This document shows positions 1-10,030 of a stretch of 64,000 nt of DNA, in pieces (the stretch's first letter is position 1; every line of letters begins with the position of its first letter). The position numbers and the translations under genes are program-made. The stretch is from Streptomyces sp. HSG2 (GTDB lineage Bacteria > Actinomycetota > Actinomycetes > Streptomycetales > Streptomycetaceae). The notes below the pieces were generated by a model. That model was not told where the DNA came from, did no database searches, and saw only the letters and a program-made list of their open reading frames with translations. Location of the stretch: NCBI RefSeq assembly GCF_016598575.1, contig NZ_CP066801.1:1984001-2048000 (forward strand). Reading direction: 5' to 3'.

Positions 1-1357
1 TCTCGATGTCGAGGTCGTTGGTGGGCTCGTCGAGGAAGAGCACGTTCGGTTCGTCCATGAGCAGCCGCAGCAGTTGCAACCGGCGGCGCTCGCCACCCGA
101 GAGGTCGCCGACCGGCGTCCACTGCCTCTCCTTGCCGAAGCCGAACGTCTCGCAGAGCTGACCGGCGGTCATCTCCCTTCCCCTGCCCAGGTCGACGCGT
201 TCGCGGACCCGCTGCACGGCCTCCAGGACCCGCCACGTCGGATCGAGTTCGTCCACCTCCTGCGAGAGCCACGCCAGGCGGACGGTCTTGCCCACCCGGA
301 CGCGCCCGCCGGCGGGCTGCCGCTCGCCCTGGCTCTCGGCGGCCTCGGCGAGGGCGCGCAGCAGCGAGGTCTTGCCGGCGCCGTTGACCCCCACCAGGCC
401 GACACGGTCACCCGGGCCGATCTGCCAGGTGACATGCTCCAGCAGCTTCTTGGGGCCCGCGTGGACGCTGACGTCCTCCAGGTCGAAGACGGTCTTGCCC
501 AGCCGGGACGACGCGAACTTCATCAGCTCGGCGCTGTCCCGCGGCGGCGGCACGTCCTTGATCAACTCGTTGGCGGCCTCGACGCGGAAACGCGGCTTGG
601 AGGTGCGGGCGGGCGCTCCCCTGCGAAGCCAGGCCAGTTCCTTGCGGACCAGGTTGCGACGCTTGGCCTCCTCCGTCGCGGCCATCCGCTCGCGCTCGGC
701 CCGGGCGAAGACGTAGTCGGAGTAGCCGCCCTCGTACTCGTGGACCGCGCCACGCTGCACGTCCCACACCCGGGTGCAGACCTGGTCGAGGAACCACCGG
801 TCGTGGGTCACACAGACCAGCGCCGACCGGCGCTCGCGCAGGTGGGCCGCCAGCCAGGCGATGCCCTCCACGTCGAGGTGGTTGGTCGGCTCGTCCAGGA
901 CGATCAGATCCTGTTCCTCGATGAGCAGCTTGGCCAGGGCGACGCGGCGCCGCTCGCCACCGGAGAGCGGGCCGATCACGGTGTCCAGACCCCGAGGGAA
1001 GCCGGGCAGGTCGAGCCCGCCGAACAGTCCGGTCAACACGTCGCGAATCCGGGCGTCACCGGCCCACTCGTGATCGGCGAGGTCCCGGATGACCTCGTGC
1101 CGGACGGTGGCCTCGGGGTCGAGGGAGTCGTGTTGCGTGAGCACCCCGAACCGCAGTCCGCCCGAGTGGGTGACCCGCCCTCGGTCCGGCTCCTCCAGCC
1201 TGGCCAGCAACCGGATCAGCGTGGTCTTGCCGTCCCCGTTCCTGCCGACGACACCGATGCGGTCGCCCTCGCTGACCCCCAGGGAGACTCCGTCCAGCAG
1301 GGCGCGGGTGCCGTACACCTTGCCCGCGTTCTCCACATTGACGAGGTTGACGGCCAT
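1..1357 (-). CDS. ABC-F family ATPase (C-terminus beyond window edge)
   Basis: Soluble ABC protein with two nucleotide-binding domains and no membrane segments, as in ABC-F translation factors (EttA/Uup/antibiotic-protection type) that act at the ribosomal E site. The first domain has Walker A GRNGDGKTT (about residues 38-46), signature LSGGERRR and Walker B LIVLDEPTNHLD. A charged Arg/Lys-rich linker follows, then a second domain with GVNGAGKTS, a second LSGGERRR and LFLDEPTNDLD at the window edge. The start ATG at 1357 gives MAVNLVNVENAGKVYGTRAL. The end of the second domain is missing only because the window stops. Family is certain; the exact subfamily cannot be settled from this part. 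Confidence 0.93.
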   Translation of the reverse strand, partial: MAVNLVNVENAGKVYGTRALLDGVSLGVSEGDRIGVVGRNGDGKTTLIRLLARLEEPDRGRVTHSGGLRFGVLTQHDSLDPEATVRHEVIRDLADHEWAGDARIRDVLTGLFGGLDLPGFPRGLDTVIGPLSGGERRRVALAKLLIEEQDLIVLDEPTNHLDVEGIAWLAAHLRERRSALVCVTHDRWFLDQVCTRVWDVQRGAVHEYEGGYSDYVFARAERERMAATEEAKRRNLVRKELAWLRRGAPARTSKPRFRVEAANELIKDVPPPRDSAELMKFASSRLGKTVFDLEDVSVHAGPKKLLEHVTWQIGPGDRVGLVGVNGAGKTSLLRALAEAAESQGERQPAGGRVRVGKTVRLAWLSQEVDELDPTWRVLEAVQRVRERVDLGRGREMTAGQLCETFGFGKERQWTPVGDLSGGERRRLQLLRLLMDEPNVLFLDEPTNDLDIE

Positions 1358-1475
1358 CTCACTCCTGCCTGGGGGGACGATCAGCCCTCAAGCGTAGGCC
1401 CTGCGGCGCGGGGGGCGGCACGGACGTCTGCCGCACCCGCCCCGGCACCGGCCCGAGGGGGCCGCCCGCCCCGCC

Positions 1476-2369
1476 TCAGACCACCACGGCCCCCGGCACC
1501 GGCCCCCGGGCGATCCGCACCGCCTCGCAGGTACCCGAGGCCCGCAGCACCGCCGCGACCTCGGCCGCCGACGACTCGTCCGAGGCCAGGAACGCCGTGG
1601 TGGGCCCCGAACCGGAGACCAGCGAGGCCGACGCTCCCGCCGCCCGTCCGGCGGCGAGGGCGTCCGACAACTCGGGACGCAGCGAGAGCGCCGCCGCTTG
1701 GAGGTCGTTGCCGACGGCCACCGCGAGCGCGTCCTCGTCGCCGGCCGCCAGCGCCTCCAGCACCGCCGGGTCGGCGACGGGCGCGGGCACCTCCCGGCCC
1801 TCCGCCAACCGGTCGAACTCCCGGAAGACCGCCGGAGTGGCCAGCCCGCCTCCGGCCATCGCGAACACCCAGTGGAAGACGCCGCCCACCGCCAACTCGG
1901 TCAGCTTCTCGCCCCGCCCGGTCCCCAGAGCCGCCCCCCCGACCAGGCTGAACGGCACGTCGCTGCCCAGCTCGGCGCAGAGCGCCAGGAGTTCGTCACG
2001 CGTGGCGCCGGTGCCCCAGAGCGCGTCGCAGGCGACCAGGGCGCCGGCGGCGTCGGCGCTGCCTCCCGCCATGCCGCCGGCGACGGGGATGTCCTTGTCG
2101 ATGTGCAGGTGCACCGCCGGCGCGCGACCTCGGGCCGAGGCGAGCAGGGTGGCGGCCCGAGCGGCGAGATTGGTGCCGTCCAACGGCACCCGGTCGGCTC
2201 CCGGACCCGCGCACGTCACCCGCAGCGCCTCGGCCGGGGTCGCGGTGACCTCGTCGTACAGGCCGACGGCGAGGAAGACGTTGGCGAGGTCGTGATATCC
2301 GTCCGCGCGGGCCGGGCCGACCCCGAGCTGGACGTTGACCTTGGCGGGAACGCGGACGGTGACGCTCAC
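1476..2369 (-). CDS. ispE: 4-diphosphocytidyl-2-C-methyl-D-erythritol kinase
   Basis: GHMP kinase of the MEP isoprenoid pathway; it phosphorylates CDP-ME at the 2-hydroxyl using ATP in the cytosol. The N-terminus has the [11 protein letters not shown] substrate motif, and the glycine-rich ATP loop [15 protein letters not shown] lies near residues 95-109. A third GHMP motif, SGSGPTTAF, is near the C-terminus. Length is 297 residues, usual for IspE. The GTG start at 2369 was chosen because it overlaps the ksgA stop as GTGA; the open frame continues upstream only inside ksgA. Tight coupling of ksgA and ispE is the usual Streptomyces arrangement. Confidence 0.95.
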   Translation of the reverse strand: MSVTVRVPAKVNVQLGVGPARADGYHDLANVFLAVGLYDEVTATPAEALRVTCAGPGADRVPLDGTNLAARAATLLASARGRAPAVHLHIDKDIPVAGGMAGGSADAAGALVACDALWGTGATRDELLALCAELGSDVPFSLVGGAALGTGRGEKLTELAVGGVFHWVFAMAGGGLATPAVFREFDRLAEGREVPAPVADPAVLEALAAGDEDALAVAVGNDLQAAALSLRPELSDALAAGRAAGASASLVSGSGPTTAFLASDESSAAEVAAVLRASGTCEAVRIARGPVPGAVVV

Positions 2370-3253
2370 GGGGCGGGCTCCTCGGACACGGCGCGACGGC
2401 ACTCGGCGACTCGCGCGAACTCCTCGACGGTCAGGGACTCCCCACGGGCCCGGGGGGACACTCCGGCGGCGACCAGGGCGGCCTCCGCCGCCGCGGCCGA
2501 ACCGGCCCACCCGGCCAGCGCGGCCCGCAGCGTCTTGCGGCGCTGCGCGAAAGCCGCGTCCACGACGGCGAACACCTCCCGACGGGTGGCGCTCGTGCGA
2601 ATCGGCTCGGCCCTGCGGACCAGCGACACCAGGCCGCTGTCGACGTTGGGCGCCGGCCAGAAGACGCTCCGCCCGATGGCACCCGCCCGCCTGACCTCGG
2701 CATACCAGTTCGCCTTGACGGACGGCACGCCGTACACCCGCGAGCCGGGGCGGGCGGCCAGCCGATCGGCGACCTCGGACTGGACCATGACCAGCGTCCG
2801 CTCGATGGTCGGGAAGGCCTCCAGCATGTGGAGCAGCACGGGCACGGCCACGTTGTAGGGGAGGTTGGCGACGAGCGCGGTCGGCTCCGGCCCGGGCAAC
2901 CCCGTCACGGCGAGCGCGTCGGCGTGCACCAGCGCGAACCGCTCGGCGCGCTCCGGGAGCCGCGCCGCCACCGTGGCGGACAACGCGCCGGCGAGGACGT
3001 CGTCGATCTCCACGGCCGTCACCCGGTCGGCGATCTCCAGCAGCGCCAGGGTGAGCGAGCCGAGTCCGGGCCCGACCTCGACGACGACGTCGTCCGGTCG
3101 GACGCCCGCGGTGCGGACGATCCGCCGGACGGTGTTCGCGTCGATCACGAAGTTCTGGCCGCGCTGCTTGGTGGGGCGGACTCCGAGGGCCGCAGCCAGC
3201 TCACGGACGTCGGCGGGGCCCAGCAGGGCGTCGGGCGGGATGGGGCTGCTCAC
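2366..3253 (-). CDS. ksgA: 16S rRNA dimethyladenosine transferase KsgA/RsmA
   Basis: SAM-dependent enzyme that dimethylates two adjacent adenines in the 3'-terminal hairpin of 16S rRNA during 30S assembly. Visible motifs are the N-terminal [10 protein letters not shown] (about 29-38), SAM motif [11 protein letters not shown] (about 57-66) and the catalytic NLPYN (130-134). The protein is 295 residues, normal for the family. GTG at 3253 is the preferred start because it puts the conserved N-terminus at the usual distance. It is upstream of and translationally coupled to ispE; the rpf gene is 59 bp upstream of its start and reads the same way. Confidence 0.95.
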   Translation of the reverse strand: MSSPIPPDALLGPADVRELAAALGVRPTKQRGQNFVIDANTVRRIVRTAGVRPDDVVVEVGPGLGSLTLALLEIADRVTAVEIDDVLAGALSATVAARLPERAERFALVHADALAVTGLPGPEPTALVANLPYNVAVPVLLHMLEAFPTIERTLVMVQSEVADRLAARPGSRVYGVPSVKANWYAEVRRAGAIGRSVFWPAPNVDSGLVSLVRRAEPIRTSATRREVFAVVDAAFAQRRKTLRAALAGWAGSAAAAEAALVAAGVSPRARGESLTVEEFARVAECRRAVSEEPAP

Positions 3254-3312
3254 CAAGCAAGGGTATCCGTGCCCCGACGCGGCCCACGCCGGCGATCCGA
3301 CGCCGACCGTCC

Positions 3313-4779
3313 TCACCCGTGCAGCCGGCTGCCGCAGTGCGGCCATGGACTGGCTCCCCGACGCAGGTAGAGCCGCTTGGCGCGGTGGGTCTGCTCGGCG
3401 GGCGACGCGTCCTGAGGGCGGCCCTGGCCCCCCACGCTCCGCCACGTCCGCAGGTCGAACTGGTAGAGACCGCCGTACGTCCCCGAGGGATCGACCGCGT
3501 CGGGCCGCCCCCCGGACTCGCAGGCGGCCAGCGACCGCCAGTCCAGATGGTCCGCGCCGCGCACCGACGTGGGCCGTGCCCGGGTCCCGAAGCGCACCAC
3601 CCGGGCGCGCGGCTCGCGCACCACCTCGCTCCCCACCTCACGGGGCTCGCCCCGCACCCCGTCGACCACGCGCACCGTGTAGACCGTGCGCCGCAGTCCC
3701 TTCCTGCCCGCCTGACCCACCACCTCCGTGCCCCGGTACAGCGACGCGTCGGGGACCCGCCGCACGACGAACGGCAGGGCCTCCTCGCGGACCTCGCGCT
3801 CCCCCCTGATCCGCAGCACCGTCACCGTCTGACCGTCGCGTGGGAAGTCGTCCGCCGGCACCGAAAGGGCGTCCTCCCCGCGCAGGGTGATCCCGGCCTC
3901 CGCCACGACCTCGCCCACGCTCGCCGCGTTGGTGCGGACGGCTCGGGAACGCCCGTCCGCCAGGACCGTCACGACGCGTTCGGTGCGCACGTCCAGGGCC
4001 ACGCCGTCCAGTCCGATGCGTCGGGAACGGGAGGCGGACAGGTGCGCGCCGTCCGCGCGGACACCGAGCTGTCGCAGTGCGCCCTCGACGGTCTCCGCCG
4101 TGGTCCACTCGCTGCTGCGCCGGCCGTCGAGAGTGAGTCGCACCGGGCGCCCGTGTCGGACCGAGACCCGGCCGCCGTGGGTCAACCGGGTCTCGGGAGA
4201 GGGGTCGGGGCGGTCGTGGGCACCGAGGACGACCCCCTCCTCGGCGAGGAGTTCGCCCACGTCGTCGGCGAAGGTGCGCAGCACCCGGGACTCGCCGTCC
4301 ACGGTCAGCTCCACCCGCTTGTCCTCGGCGACGAACGCGGAGGTCCCGCCCGCCAGGCAGGCCACGACCAACGCCCGCGGCAGGAACCGGCGCACCGCGC
4401 CGCGTTCCCCCCGTCCCCGGGCACGGGCGGCCCGTCGCCGCGCCGCGCGCCCCACGGGCTCGGCGGACACCGGGGACGGGGAAGCCCCGGGTGGGCGACA
4501 CGGCGGGGCCGGGGGGCCGTCGGACGGGGGCGCGCACGGCGTTCCGTCCGGGTGGGTCGAGGGCGCCGTGTCGACACCCGGGGAGACGGTGGCGGGGTGC
4601 CCGGCGCCGTCCCGGCCGGACCGCCGGCCCGGGTGGGGCGTCCGAGGCGGGGCGTCGCCGAACGCGTCCCCCGGACGGGGCCACGCGCCGGACGGCTGCC
4701 AGGCGTCCGGCCTGCGGGGGGTGCCCCTGCCGTGCGGGGGGACCCACCCGGGCGGCTCGGACTGCGGACTGCTCACCAT
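3313..4779 (-). CDS. Resuscitation-promoting factor RpfB-like (DUF348-G5-transglycosylase)
   Basis: Membrane-anchored or secreted muralytic enzyme thought to cleave peptidoglycan glycan strands and help spores or dormant cells resume growth. The 488-residue product has a Pro-rich cytosolic N-terminus (1-130), one membrane segment (about 134-151), three DUF348 repeats (about 155-310), a G5 domain (about 320-400) and a C-terminal lysozyme-like Rpf domain (about 412-488) with catalytic Glu421 in AACESGG and the GGLYQF motif. ATG at 4779 is used; an in-frame GTG follows immediately. The order ABC-F, ispE, ksgA, rpfB is conserved in Streptomyces. Confidence 0.92.
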   Translation of the reverse strand: MVSSPQSEPPGWVPPHGRGTPRRPDAWQPSGAWPRPGDAFGDAPPRTPHPGRRSGRDGAGHPATVSPGVDTAPSTHPDGTPCAPPSDGPPAPPCRPPGASPSPVSAEPVGRAARRRAARARGRGERGAVRRFLPRALVVACLAGGTSAFVAEDKRVELTVDGESRVLRTFADDVGELLAEEGVVLGAHDRPDPSPETRLTHGGRVSVRHGRPVRLTLDGRRSSEWTTAETVEGALRQLGVRADGAHLSASRSRRIGLDGVALDVRTERVVTVLADGRSRAVRTNAASVGEVVAEAGITLRGEDALSVPADDFPRDGQTVTVLRIRGEREVREEALPFVVRRVPDASLYRGTEVVGQAGRKGLRRTVYTVRVVDGVRGEPREVGSEVVREPRARVVRFGTRARPTSVRGADHLDWRSLAACESGGRPDAVDPSGTYGGLYQFDLRTWRSVGGQGRPQDASPAEQTHRAKRLYLRRGASPWPHCGSRLHG

Positions 4780-5013
4780 GTCACGCTCCAGCGGTACAGA
4801 GGGTTCCGGTTCGCGCGACCCGAACCTAGCCCAGCGGCCGTGACTCTCCCAAGCGACGCGACCACGCGGCGTGGCCGTGCGCGCGGACGGACGGCCACCC
4901 GCGCGGCGCCCGGACCACTCGCCCCCGCCCGAGGCGCGACGCCAGGCCGAGGACCCCGACCGGCGCCCTCTCCCGGGGCACACCGCCCCGGCGGCACATC
5001 GACCCGGCAGCGC

Positions 5014-5910
5014 TCAGTAGGCGAAGGCGCGCGCCGTGTTGGCGGCCAGCGTCGCGGCCATGGCGTCCTCCTCGACACCCCGCACGGCTGCCATGGCCCG
5101 CACCGTGACCGGCACGAGATACGGCGCGTTGGGCCGGCCACGCCAGGGCGCCGGTGTCAGGAAGGGCGCGTCCGTCTCCACGAGGACGAGCTCTCGCGGC
5201 GCGACGGCGAGCGCCTCACGGAGGGAGCCCGCGTTCTTGAACGTGACGTTGCCCGCGAAGGACATGTAGTACCCGGCGCGGGCGCAGACCGCCGCCATCC
5301 GCGCGTCCCCGGAGTAGCAGTGGAAGACCGTGCGCTCGGGCGCGCCCTCCTCGTCGAGCACTCGGAGCACGTCCTCGTGGGCGTCACGGTCGTGGATCAC
5401 CAGGGTCTTGCCGTGGCGTTTGGCGATCTCGACATGGGCGCGGAAGGACCGCTCCTGCGCTTCCCTGCCGCGCTCGCCGGTGCGGAAGTGGTCCAGCCCG
5501 GTCTCGCCGACCCCCTTCACCCAAGGGAGCGCCGCGAGACGGTCGATCTCCGTCAGGGCGTCGTCCAGTCCGGCGTGCCCGGCCGGGGCGCGGACCTCCC
5601 GCCCGGGTCGGCCCCCCTCGGCATCGGGCGGGTCGCCGTGGACGATCCGGGGAGCCTCGTTGGGATGCAGGGCGACGGTGGCGTGGACGACTCCCGGATG
5701 GGCCGCCGCCGTCTCGGCCGCCCAGCGGGATCCGGGGACGTCGCAGCCCACCTGGACGACGGTGGTGACACCGACCGCCGCCGCCTTGGCCAGACCCTCC
5801 TCGACGGTACCGGCTTGCAGGTCGAGATGGGTGTGCGAATCGGCGACCGGCACCCTCAGGGGCTCGGGCGGCGGAGGCGGGACGGAGCGGTCGGCGGAGG
5901 AGGCAGGCAT
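5014..5910 (-). CDS. tatD: TatD family metal-dependent hydrolase/DNase
   Basis: TIM-barrel metallohydrolase of the TatD group, 298 residues; family members have 3'-5' exonuclease activity and roles in DNA repair. Metal-binding motifs visible in order are DSHTHLD near residue 24, the GVGETGLD segment with the bridging Glu, the FHCYSG motif and VETDAPFL near the end. Start ATG at 5910. It lies 234 bp upstream of the rpf start on the same strand; that gap shows no further gene. The true substrate is not established for actinobacterial copies. Confidence 0.9.
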   Translation of the reverse strand: MPASSADRSVPPPPPEPLRVPVADSHTHLDLQAGTVEEGLAKAAAVGVTTVVQVGCDVPGSRWAAETAAAHPGVVHATVALHPNEAPRIVHGDPPDAEGGRPGREVRAPAGHAGLDDALTEIDRLAALPWVKGVGETGLDHFRTGERGREAQERSFRAHVEIAKRHGKTLVIHDRDAHEDVLRVLDEEGAPERTVFHCYSGDARMAAVCARAGYYMSFAGNVTFKNAGSLREALAVAPRELVLVETDAPFLTPAPWRGRPNAPYLVPVTVRAMAAVRGVEEDAMAATLAANTARAFAY

Positions 5911-5969
5911 GCGCCGATCCTACGGAAGGACCGGACCCCCCCGTCCTCGGCGGCGGCAGACCCCTCGGT

Positions 5970-6338
5970 TCAGCCGCGCCGCAGGTGGAGGGCGTGCAGC
6001 AGGCCCGGCAGACGGCGGTTCCGTCGGGGCTCGGCCTGCGCGGGCACGCGGGCCACCCGGTGGCCGGCGCGGCGGGCACCGGCCACTCGGCCGGGGCGCA
6101 TGATGCGCACGACGTGGCCCTCGCACCTGCGGCAGGCGGGCCGGCTCAGCGGGGAGGGCACGATCGCGCCTCCCGTCAGGTACCGCACGAACTCCCTGCC
6201 CTCGACGTCCGTGTGGTGCTCGATGTCGTACGACTGCTCCCAGCCGTGACCGCAGCGCATACAGGCGAAGGAGTACGACTCGTGGACGACGGCGATGGCC
6301 GCGGCTCGCAGTTCGGGCCGTCCTGTGATGTCGCTCAT
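5970..6338 (-). CDS. Conserved zinc-ribbon-like hypothetical protein
   Basis: A 122-residue basic protein of unknown function. It has two Cys pairs, CMRC (26-29) and CRRC (69-72), spaced like a split zinc ribbon, and a Pro/Arg-rich tail. The start MSDITGRP at 6338 was chosen because the longer upstream frame reads into non-coding sequence. It lies 59 bp upstream of tatD on the same strand. A metal-binding or nucleic-acid-binding role is only an inference from the cysteines. Confidence 0.75.
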   Translation of the reverse strand: MSDITGRPELRAAAIAVVHESYSFACMRCGHGWEQSYDIEHHTDVEGREFVRYLTGGAIVPSPLSRPACRRCEGHVVRIMRPGRVAGARRAGHRVARVPAQAEPRRNRRLPGLLHALHLRRG

Positions 6339-6560
6339 ACCAGCTCCCTTGGGTCGAAGGAAGCGGGGACGGGTGCGTCTCCGCCCCCTCAGTGGACACC
6401 CGCGTGGGGGCGCCGGCACGCGACCTGTCGACTGTTGGACGGATCTTGGGAGACTCTTGCCCCGAACCCCCTCGGCTTTACCCGACCATGGCCGGACGAC
6501 CTCGGGGAACACCCCGATCCCGGGGCTCGGGGCCGCTCGCTCCGGCCGCTCGCACGGTCG

Positions 6561-7418
6561 TCAGGGCGCCGTCCGCTTGGCGGCCACGACCGCGTCGAAC
6601 ACCCGCCGCTTCGGCAACCCCGCCTCGGCCGCCACCGCGGCGATGGCCTCCTTGCGCCGCTCGCCCGCCTCCTCGCGCCCCCGCACGCGCCGGGCCAGCT
6701 CGGCGTCGTCCACGTCCTCCGGCCCGGTGTCCGGGGCCCCCTCGACGACCACGGTGATCTCCCCGCGCACCCCGTCGGCGGCCCAGGCGGCCAACTCGCC
6801 GAGCGGGCCACGCCGGACCTCCTCGTAGGTCTTGGTCAGCTCCCGGCACACCGCCGCCCGCCGCCCCGGGCCAAACGCCTCGGCCATCGCCGCGAGGGTG
6901 TCGCCCAGCCGGTGAGGGGCCTCGAAGTAGACCAGGGTGCGGCGCTCCGCGGCGACCTCGGCGAACCGCGAGCGCCGCTCGCCGGCCTTGCGGGGCGGGA
7001 AGCCCTCGAAGCAGAACCGGTCGACGGGCAGACCGGACAGGGCGAGGGCCGTCAGCACGGCGGACGGGCCGGGGACGGCCGTGACCCGGATGTCACGCTC
7101 GACGGCCGCGGCGACGAGCCGATATCCCGGGTCGGACACCGACGGCATGCCGGCGTCGGTCACCAGCAGCACCCGGGCCCCGTCGGTCAGCTCCTCGACC
7201 AGCTCCGGGGTCCGGGCCGCCTCGTTGCCCTCGAAGTAGGAGACCACCCGTCCGCCGAGGGCGACGCCGAGCGCCTGCGCGAGCCGCCGCAACCGCCGGG
7301 TGTCCTCGGCGGCGACGACATCGGCGCCGGCCAGCTCCTCGGCGAGCCGCGGCGGGGCGTCGGCGACGCTGCCGATGGGGGTGCCGGCGAGGACGAGGGT
7401 TCCGGATTCGACTGTCAC
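6561..7418 (-). CDS. rsmI: 16S rRNA (cytidine1402-2'-O)-methyltransferase
   Basis: Tetrapyrrole-methylase-fold SAM enzyme that 2'-O-methylates C1402 in the ribosomal P site. Diagnostic motifs are LVLAGTPIGS at the N-terminus (family usual: LYLVATPIGN), AEDTRRLRRL, the LVTDAGMPSVSDPGYRLV block and VPGPSAVLTALALSGL. Length is 285 residues as usual. GTG at 7418 is the start; upstream extension would run into the divergent pmt promoter region. It shares an 84-bp intergenic region with pmt, an arrangement seen in many actinomycetes. Confidence 0.95.
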   Translation of the reverse strand: MTVESGTLVLAGTPIGSVADAPPRLAEELAGADVVAAEDTRRLRRLAQALGVALGGRVVSYFEGNEAARTPELVEELTDGARVLLVTDAGMPSVSDPGYRLVAAAVERDIRVTAVPGPSAVLTALALSGLPVDRFCFEGFPPRKAGERRSRFAEVAAERRTLVYFEAPHRLGDTLAAMAEAFGPGRRAAVCRELTKTYEEVRRGPLGELAAWAADGVRGEITVVVEGAPDTGPEDVDDAELARRVRGREEAGERRKEAIAAVAAEAGLPKRRVFDAVVAAKRTAP

Positions 7419-7502
7419 CGCCCCATCCTCGCAGGACCCCCTCGACCTGCCCCGCCGGGGCGAGGGCGGGACGCGCGGGGAAGCGTTCCCTACGATGGCG
7501 CG

Positions 7503-9248
7503 GTGACCAGTACCGCGTCGTCGACCGACACCCGGAAGGATCCGGCCCCGCACCCGGACGCGTCCGCCTGGCAGCGGCGGCTGCGCCGCTTCGGCCACCA
7601 GGGGCGGCAGGCCGACACGGGAGTCCGCGAACGCCTGGTGCCGCCGTACGCGCGATCGGGCCCCCGGGTGTGGGCGATGTTCGGCCTGTCGGGAGCCGGG
7701 GCCGACCGGGCCGCGCGCTGGTCGGCATGGGTGGGGCCGCTGCTGGTGACACTGCTGGCCGGCGTGCTGCGGTTCTGGCGACTGGGCAGCCCGCACGCGG
7801 TGATATTCGACGAGACGTACTACGCCAAGGACGCCTGGGCACTGATCCGGCGCGGATACGAGGTCAACTGGGACAAGGAAGCGAACGCCCTGATCCTGGG
7901 GTCCGGCGGCGACGTCCCCGTGCCGGTCGACGCGGCCTACGTCGTCCACCCGCCGATCGGCAAGTACGTCATCGGCCTGGGCGAGTGGCTGTTCGGCTTC
8001 GATCCGTTCGGCTGGCGTTTCATGACGGCGCTGCTCGGCACCCTGTCGGTGCTGTTGCTGTGCCGGATCGGACGCCGACTCTTCCGGTCGACGTTCCTGG
8101 GCTGCCTCGCGGGCACCCTGCTGGCCGTGGACGGGCTGGCGTTCGTGATGAGCCGGACCGCGCTGCTCGACAGCGTCCTGGTCTTCTTCGTGCTGGCCGC
8201 CTTCGGCTGCCTGCTGGTCGACCGCGACCGTGCTCGCGAACGGCTGGCCGCCGCCCTGCCCGAGGACGCCGACGGGCACGTGCGCCCCGACGCGCGCGTC
8301 GCGACGACCACCCGCCTCGGAGCCCGGCCCTGGCGCTGGGCCGCCGGGTTGATGCTGGGTCTGGCCATCGGCACCAAGTGGAACGCCCTCTACATCATGG
8401 CGGCGTTCTGCGTCATGGCCGTGCTCTGGGACGTGGGGGCGCGACGCGTCGCCGGCGCGCCCCGGCCGAGGGTGGCCGTCCTCCGCCGCGACCTGGCCCC
8501 GGCCTTCCTGTCGACGGTGCCGGTCGCCCTGTTCACCTACACCGTGTCCTGGCTGGGGTGGATCCTGTCGCCCTCGGACGGCTCGGGCGGCTACTACCGC
8601 GACTGGGCGTCCACCGAGGGCAAGGGCGGCTCCTGGTCCTGGCTGTTCCCCGACTGGGCGCGCGGCCTGTGGCACTACGAGACGCAGGTACTCGACTTCC
8701 ACACCAGCCTGACCTCGCCGCACACCTACCAGTCCAACCCCTGGAGCTGGCTGGTCCTCGGCCGCCCGGTCTCCTACTTCTACGAGTCCCCCGCCCCCGG
8801 GGTGGACGGGTGTCCACTGGACGCGGGCGAGAAGTGCGCCCGCGAGGTCCTGGCGATGGGCACCCCGATGCTGTGGTGGCTCGGCTGCGTGGCGCTGGTG
8901 TACGTGGTGTGGCGGTGGGCCTTCCGACGCGACTGGCGGGCGGGCGCCATCGCCTGCGGTGTGGCGGCGGGCTACCTGCCCTGGCTCTTCTACCAGGAGC
9001 GCACCATCTTCCTCTTCTACGCCGTGGTGTTCGTGCCCTTCCTGTGCCTGGCGGTGGCCATGCTCCTCGGGGCGCTGGTCGGCAGGCCCGGCTCGAACCA
9101 CGCCCGGCGGACGGCGGGAGCGGTCGCGGCGGGGGTGCTGGTCCTGCTGATCATGTGGAACTTCGTCTACTTCTGGCCGCTCTACACCGGCACCGCCATC
9201 CCGATCGAGGACTGGCGGGCACGGATGTGGCTGGACACCTGGGTTTGA
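7503..9248 (+). CDS. pmt: Dolichyl/polyprenyl-phosphate-mannose-protein mannosyltransferase
   Basis: GT39-family integral membrane enzyme that transfers mannose from polyprenyl-phosphate-mannose to Ser/Thr of exported proteins; in Streptomyces it is also known to be needed for phage phiC31 reception. The 581-residue protein starts with a hydrophilic region, then many membrane segments. The conserved luminal FDETYYAKDAW motif (acidic pair DE) is near residue 103, and the HPPIGKYVI loop and late Trp-rich PMT C-terminal segments follow. GTG start at 7503. It is divergent from rsmI. Confidence 0.95.
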   Translation: MTSTASSTDTRKDPAPHPDASAWQRRLRRFGHQGRQADTGVRERLVPPYARSGPRVWAMFGLSGAGADRAARWSAWVGPLLVTLLAGVLRFWRLGSPHAVIFDETYYAKDAWALIRRGYEVNWDKEANALILGSGGDVPVPVDAAYVVHPPIGKYVIGLGEWLFGFDPFGWRFMTALLGTLSVLLLCRIGRRLFRSTFLGCLAGTLLAVDGLAFVMSRTALLDSVLVFFVLAAFGCLLVDRDRARERLAAALPEDADGHVRPDARVATTTRLGARPWRWAAGLMLGLAIGTKWNALYIMAAFCVMAVLWDVGARRVAGAPRPRVAVLRRDLAPAFLSTVPVALFTYTVSWLGWILSPSDGSGGYYRDWASTEGKGGSWSWLFPDWARGLWHYETQVLDFHTSLTSPHTYQSNPWSWLVLGRPVSYFYESPAPGVDGCPLDAGEKCAREVLAMGTPMLWWLGCVALVYVVWRWAFRRDWRAGAIACGVAAGYLPWLFYQERTIFLFYAVVFVPFLCLAVAMLLGALVGRPGSNHARRTAGAVAAGVLVLLIMWNFVYFWPLYTGTAIPIEDWRARMWLDTWV

Positions 9249-9646
9249 CATCCTCCCCGGCCCAAGCTCAGATTCGCTTCACCACCGGCCTGAGCCCGGT
9301 GCACCGCGAATAGTCCCGGTAGCCCCGGCCTTCACGAGTGGGCCGTCCGGCGTGTCGAGGCTCGGGGAAGCGCCCCCGACACGCGACGGCAGAACCTGTC
9401 CGGGGTCCGGGTCGTGCCGTGGCCACCGCCGCCCTCACCAGTGCGGAGGCGGGCGGCGAGCCCGCCGCCGTCCACCCTCGTCACGGCCCAACTCCCCCCG
9501 CCTGTCGGGAAGCACCGCTCCGGGCTCCACCGCACGGAACCGAAGTGGCTCCGGGCGCGGGAAGTCGATCCGGATCCGCTTCCCGTACTGTGGCGCCGAG
9601 GGGATCCCGGATGTCGGGACGGCGTCCGGTGGGAGGTCTGGGAGCG
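9249..9646 (+). other. Gene-free stretch downstream of pmt
   Basis: No gene could be supported in these 398 bases. The first bases, TGACATCCTCCCCGGCC just at the pmt stop, resemble the end of IS200/IS605-type (TnpB) elements, which in Streptomyces usually carry such a C-rich hairpin, but no tnpB sequence follows. The stretch marks the junction between core genes and the accessory region. Confidence 0.4.
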
Positions 9647-9883
9647 ATGAGTTTCCGGCCGGCGTCGTACGCCGTGTGCATCGAGGCCGAGCGAGTACTG
9701 CTCGCCCGTCACGTGCCACCGAAAGGTGAGAGCAACTGGACTCTTCCGGGGGGTGGAGTCGAGCACGCGGAGGATCCGTTCGACGCGGTGGTCGAGCGTC
9801 TGCTGGGCGTGGACTCCCGAGTGATCCCCGCTGCGGAACGTGCCATCCCCGGCGGCCAGAGCATCAGAACGGGGATCGGGTAA
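9647..9883 (+). pseudogene. NUDIX hydrolase remnant with internal deletion and frameshift
   Basis: The frame begins MSFRPASYAVCIEAERVLLA and runs into NWTLPGGGVEHAEDPFDAVV, a normal NUDIX N-terminus and start of the NUDIX box. It then continues directly with ERLLGVDSRVIPAAER, which in intact relatives follows the box. The REVxEEtG catalytic core is therefore absent; in the family DAVV-like words occur on both sides, so a deletion between short repeats is a reasonable inference. After IPGG the expected PEHQN continues only in the next frame, showing a one-base shift as well. No catalytic activity is expected. Confidence 0.7.
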
Positions 9884-10030
9884 GGCGCGCGGAGCCGACC
9901 GCCTCGATTGCCGCGCCGCACGGGACCGGTGGATGCGGGCCTGTGGCCATCTGGGGTGATCGTTGTCTGGATGATCCGGGATGGCGTGGTGGGGGTACCG
10001 TCCGGGTGTCGCCGCAGAACGGAGTTCGCC

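Noticed and set aside
3319..6249. 976-codon plus-strand open frame opposite rpfB and tatD
   Set aside because: Shadow frame of high-GC genes; the minus-strand genes have clear domains and the plus frame has none.
5985..9248. 1087-codon plus-strand frame taken as one gene
   Set aside because: Only the part from GTG 7503 encodes a protein family (PMT); the upstream part is antisense to rsmI and the zinc-ribbon gene.
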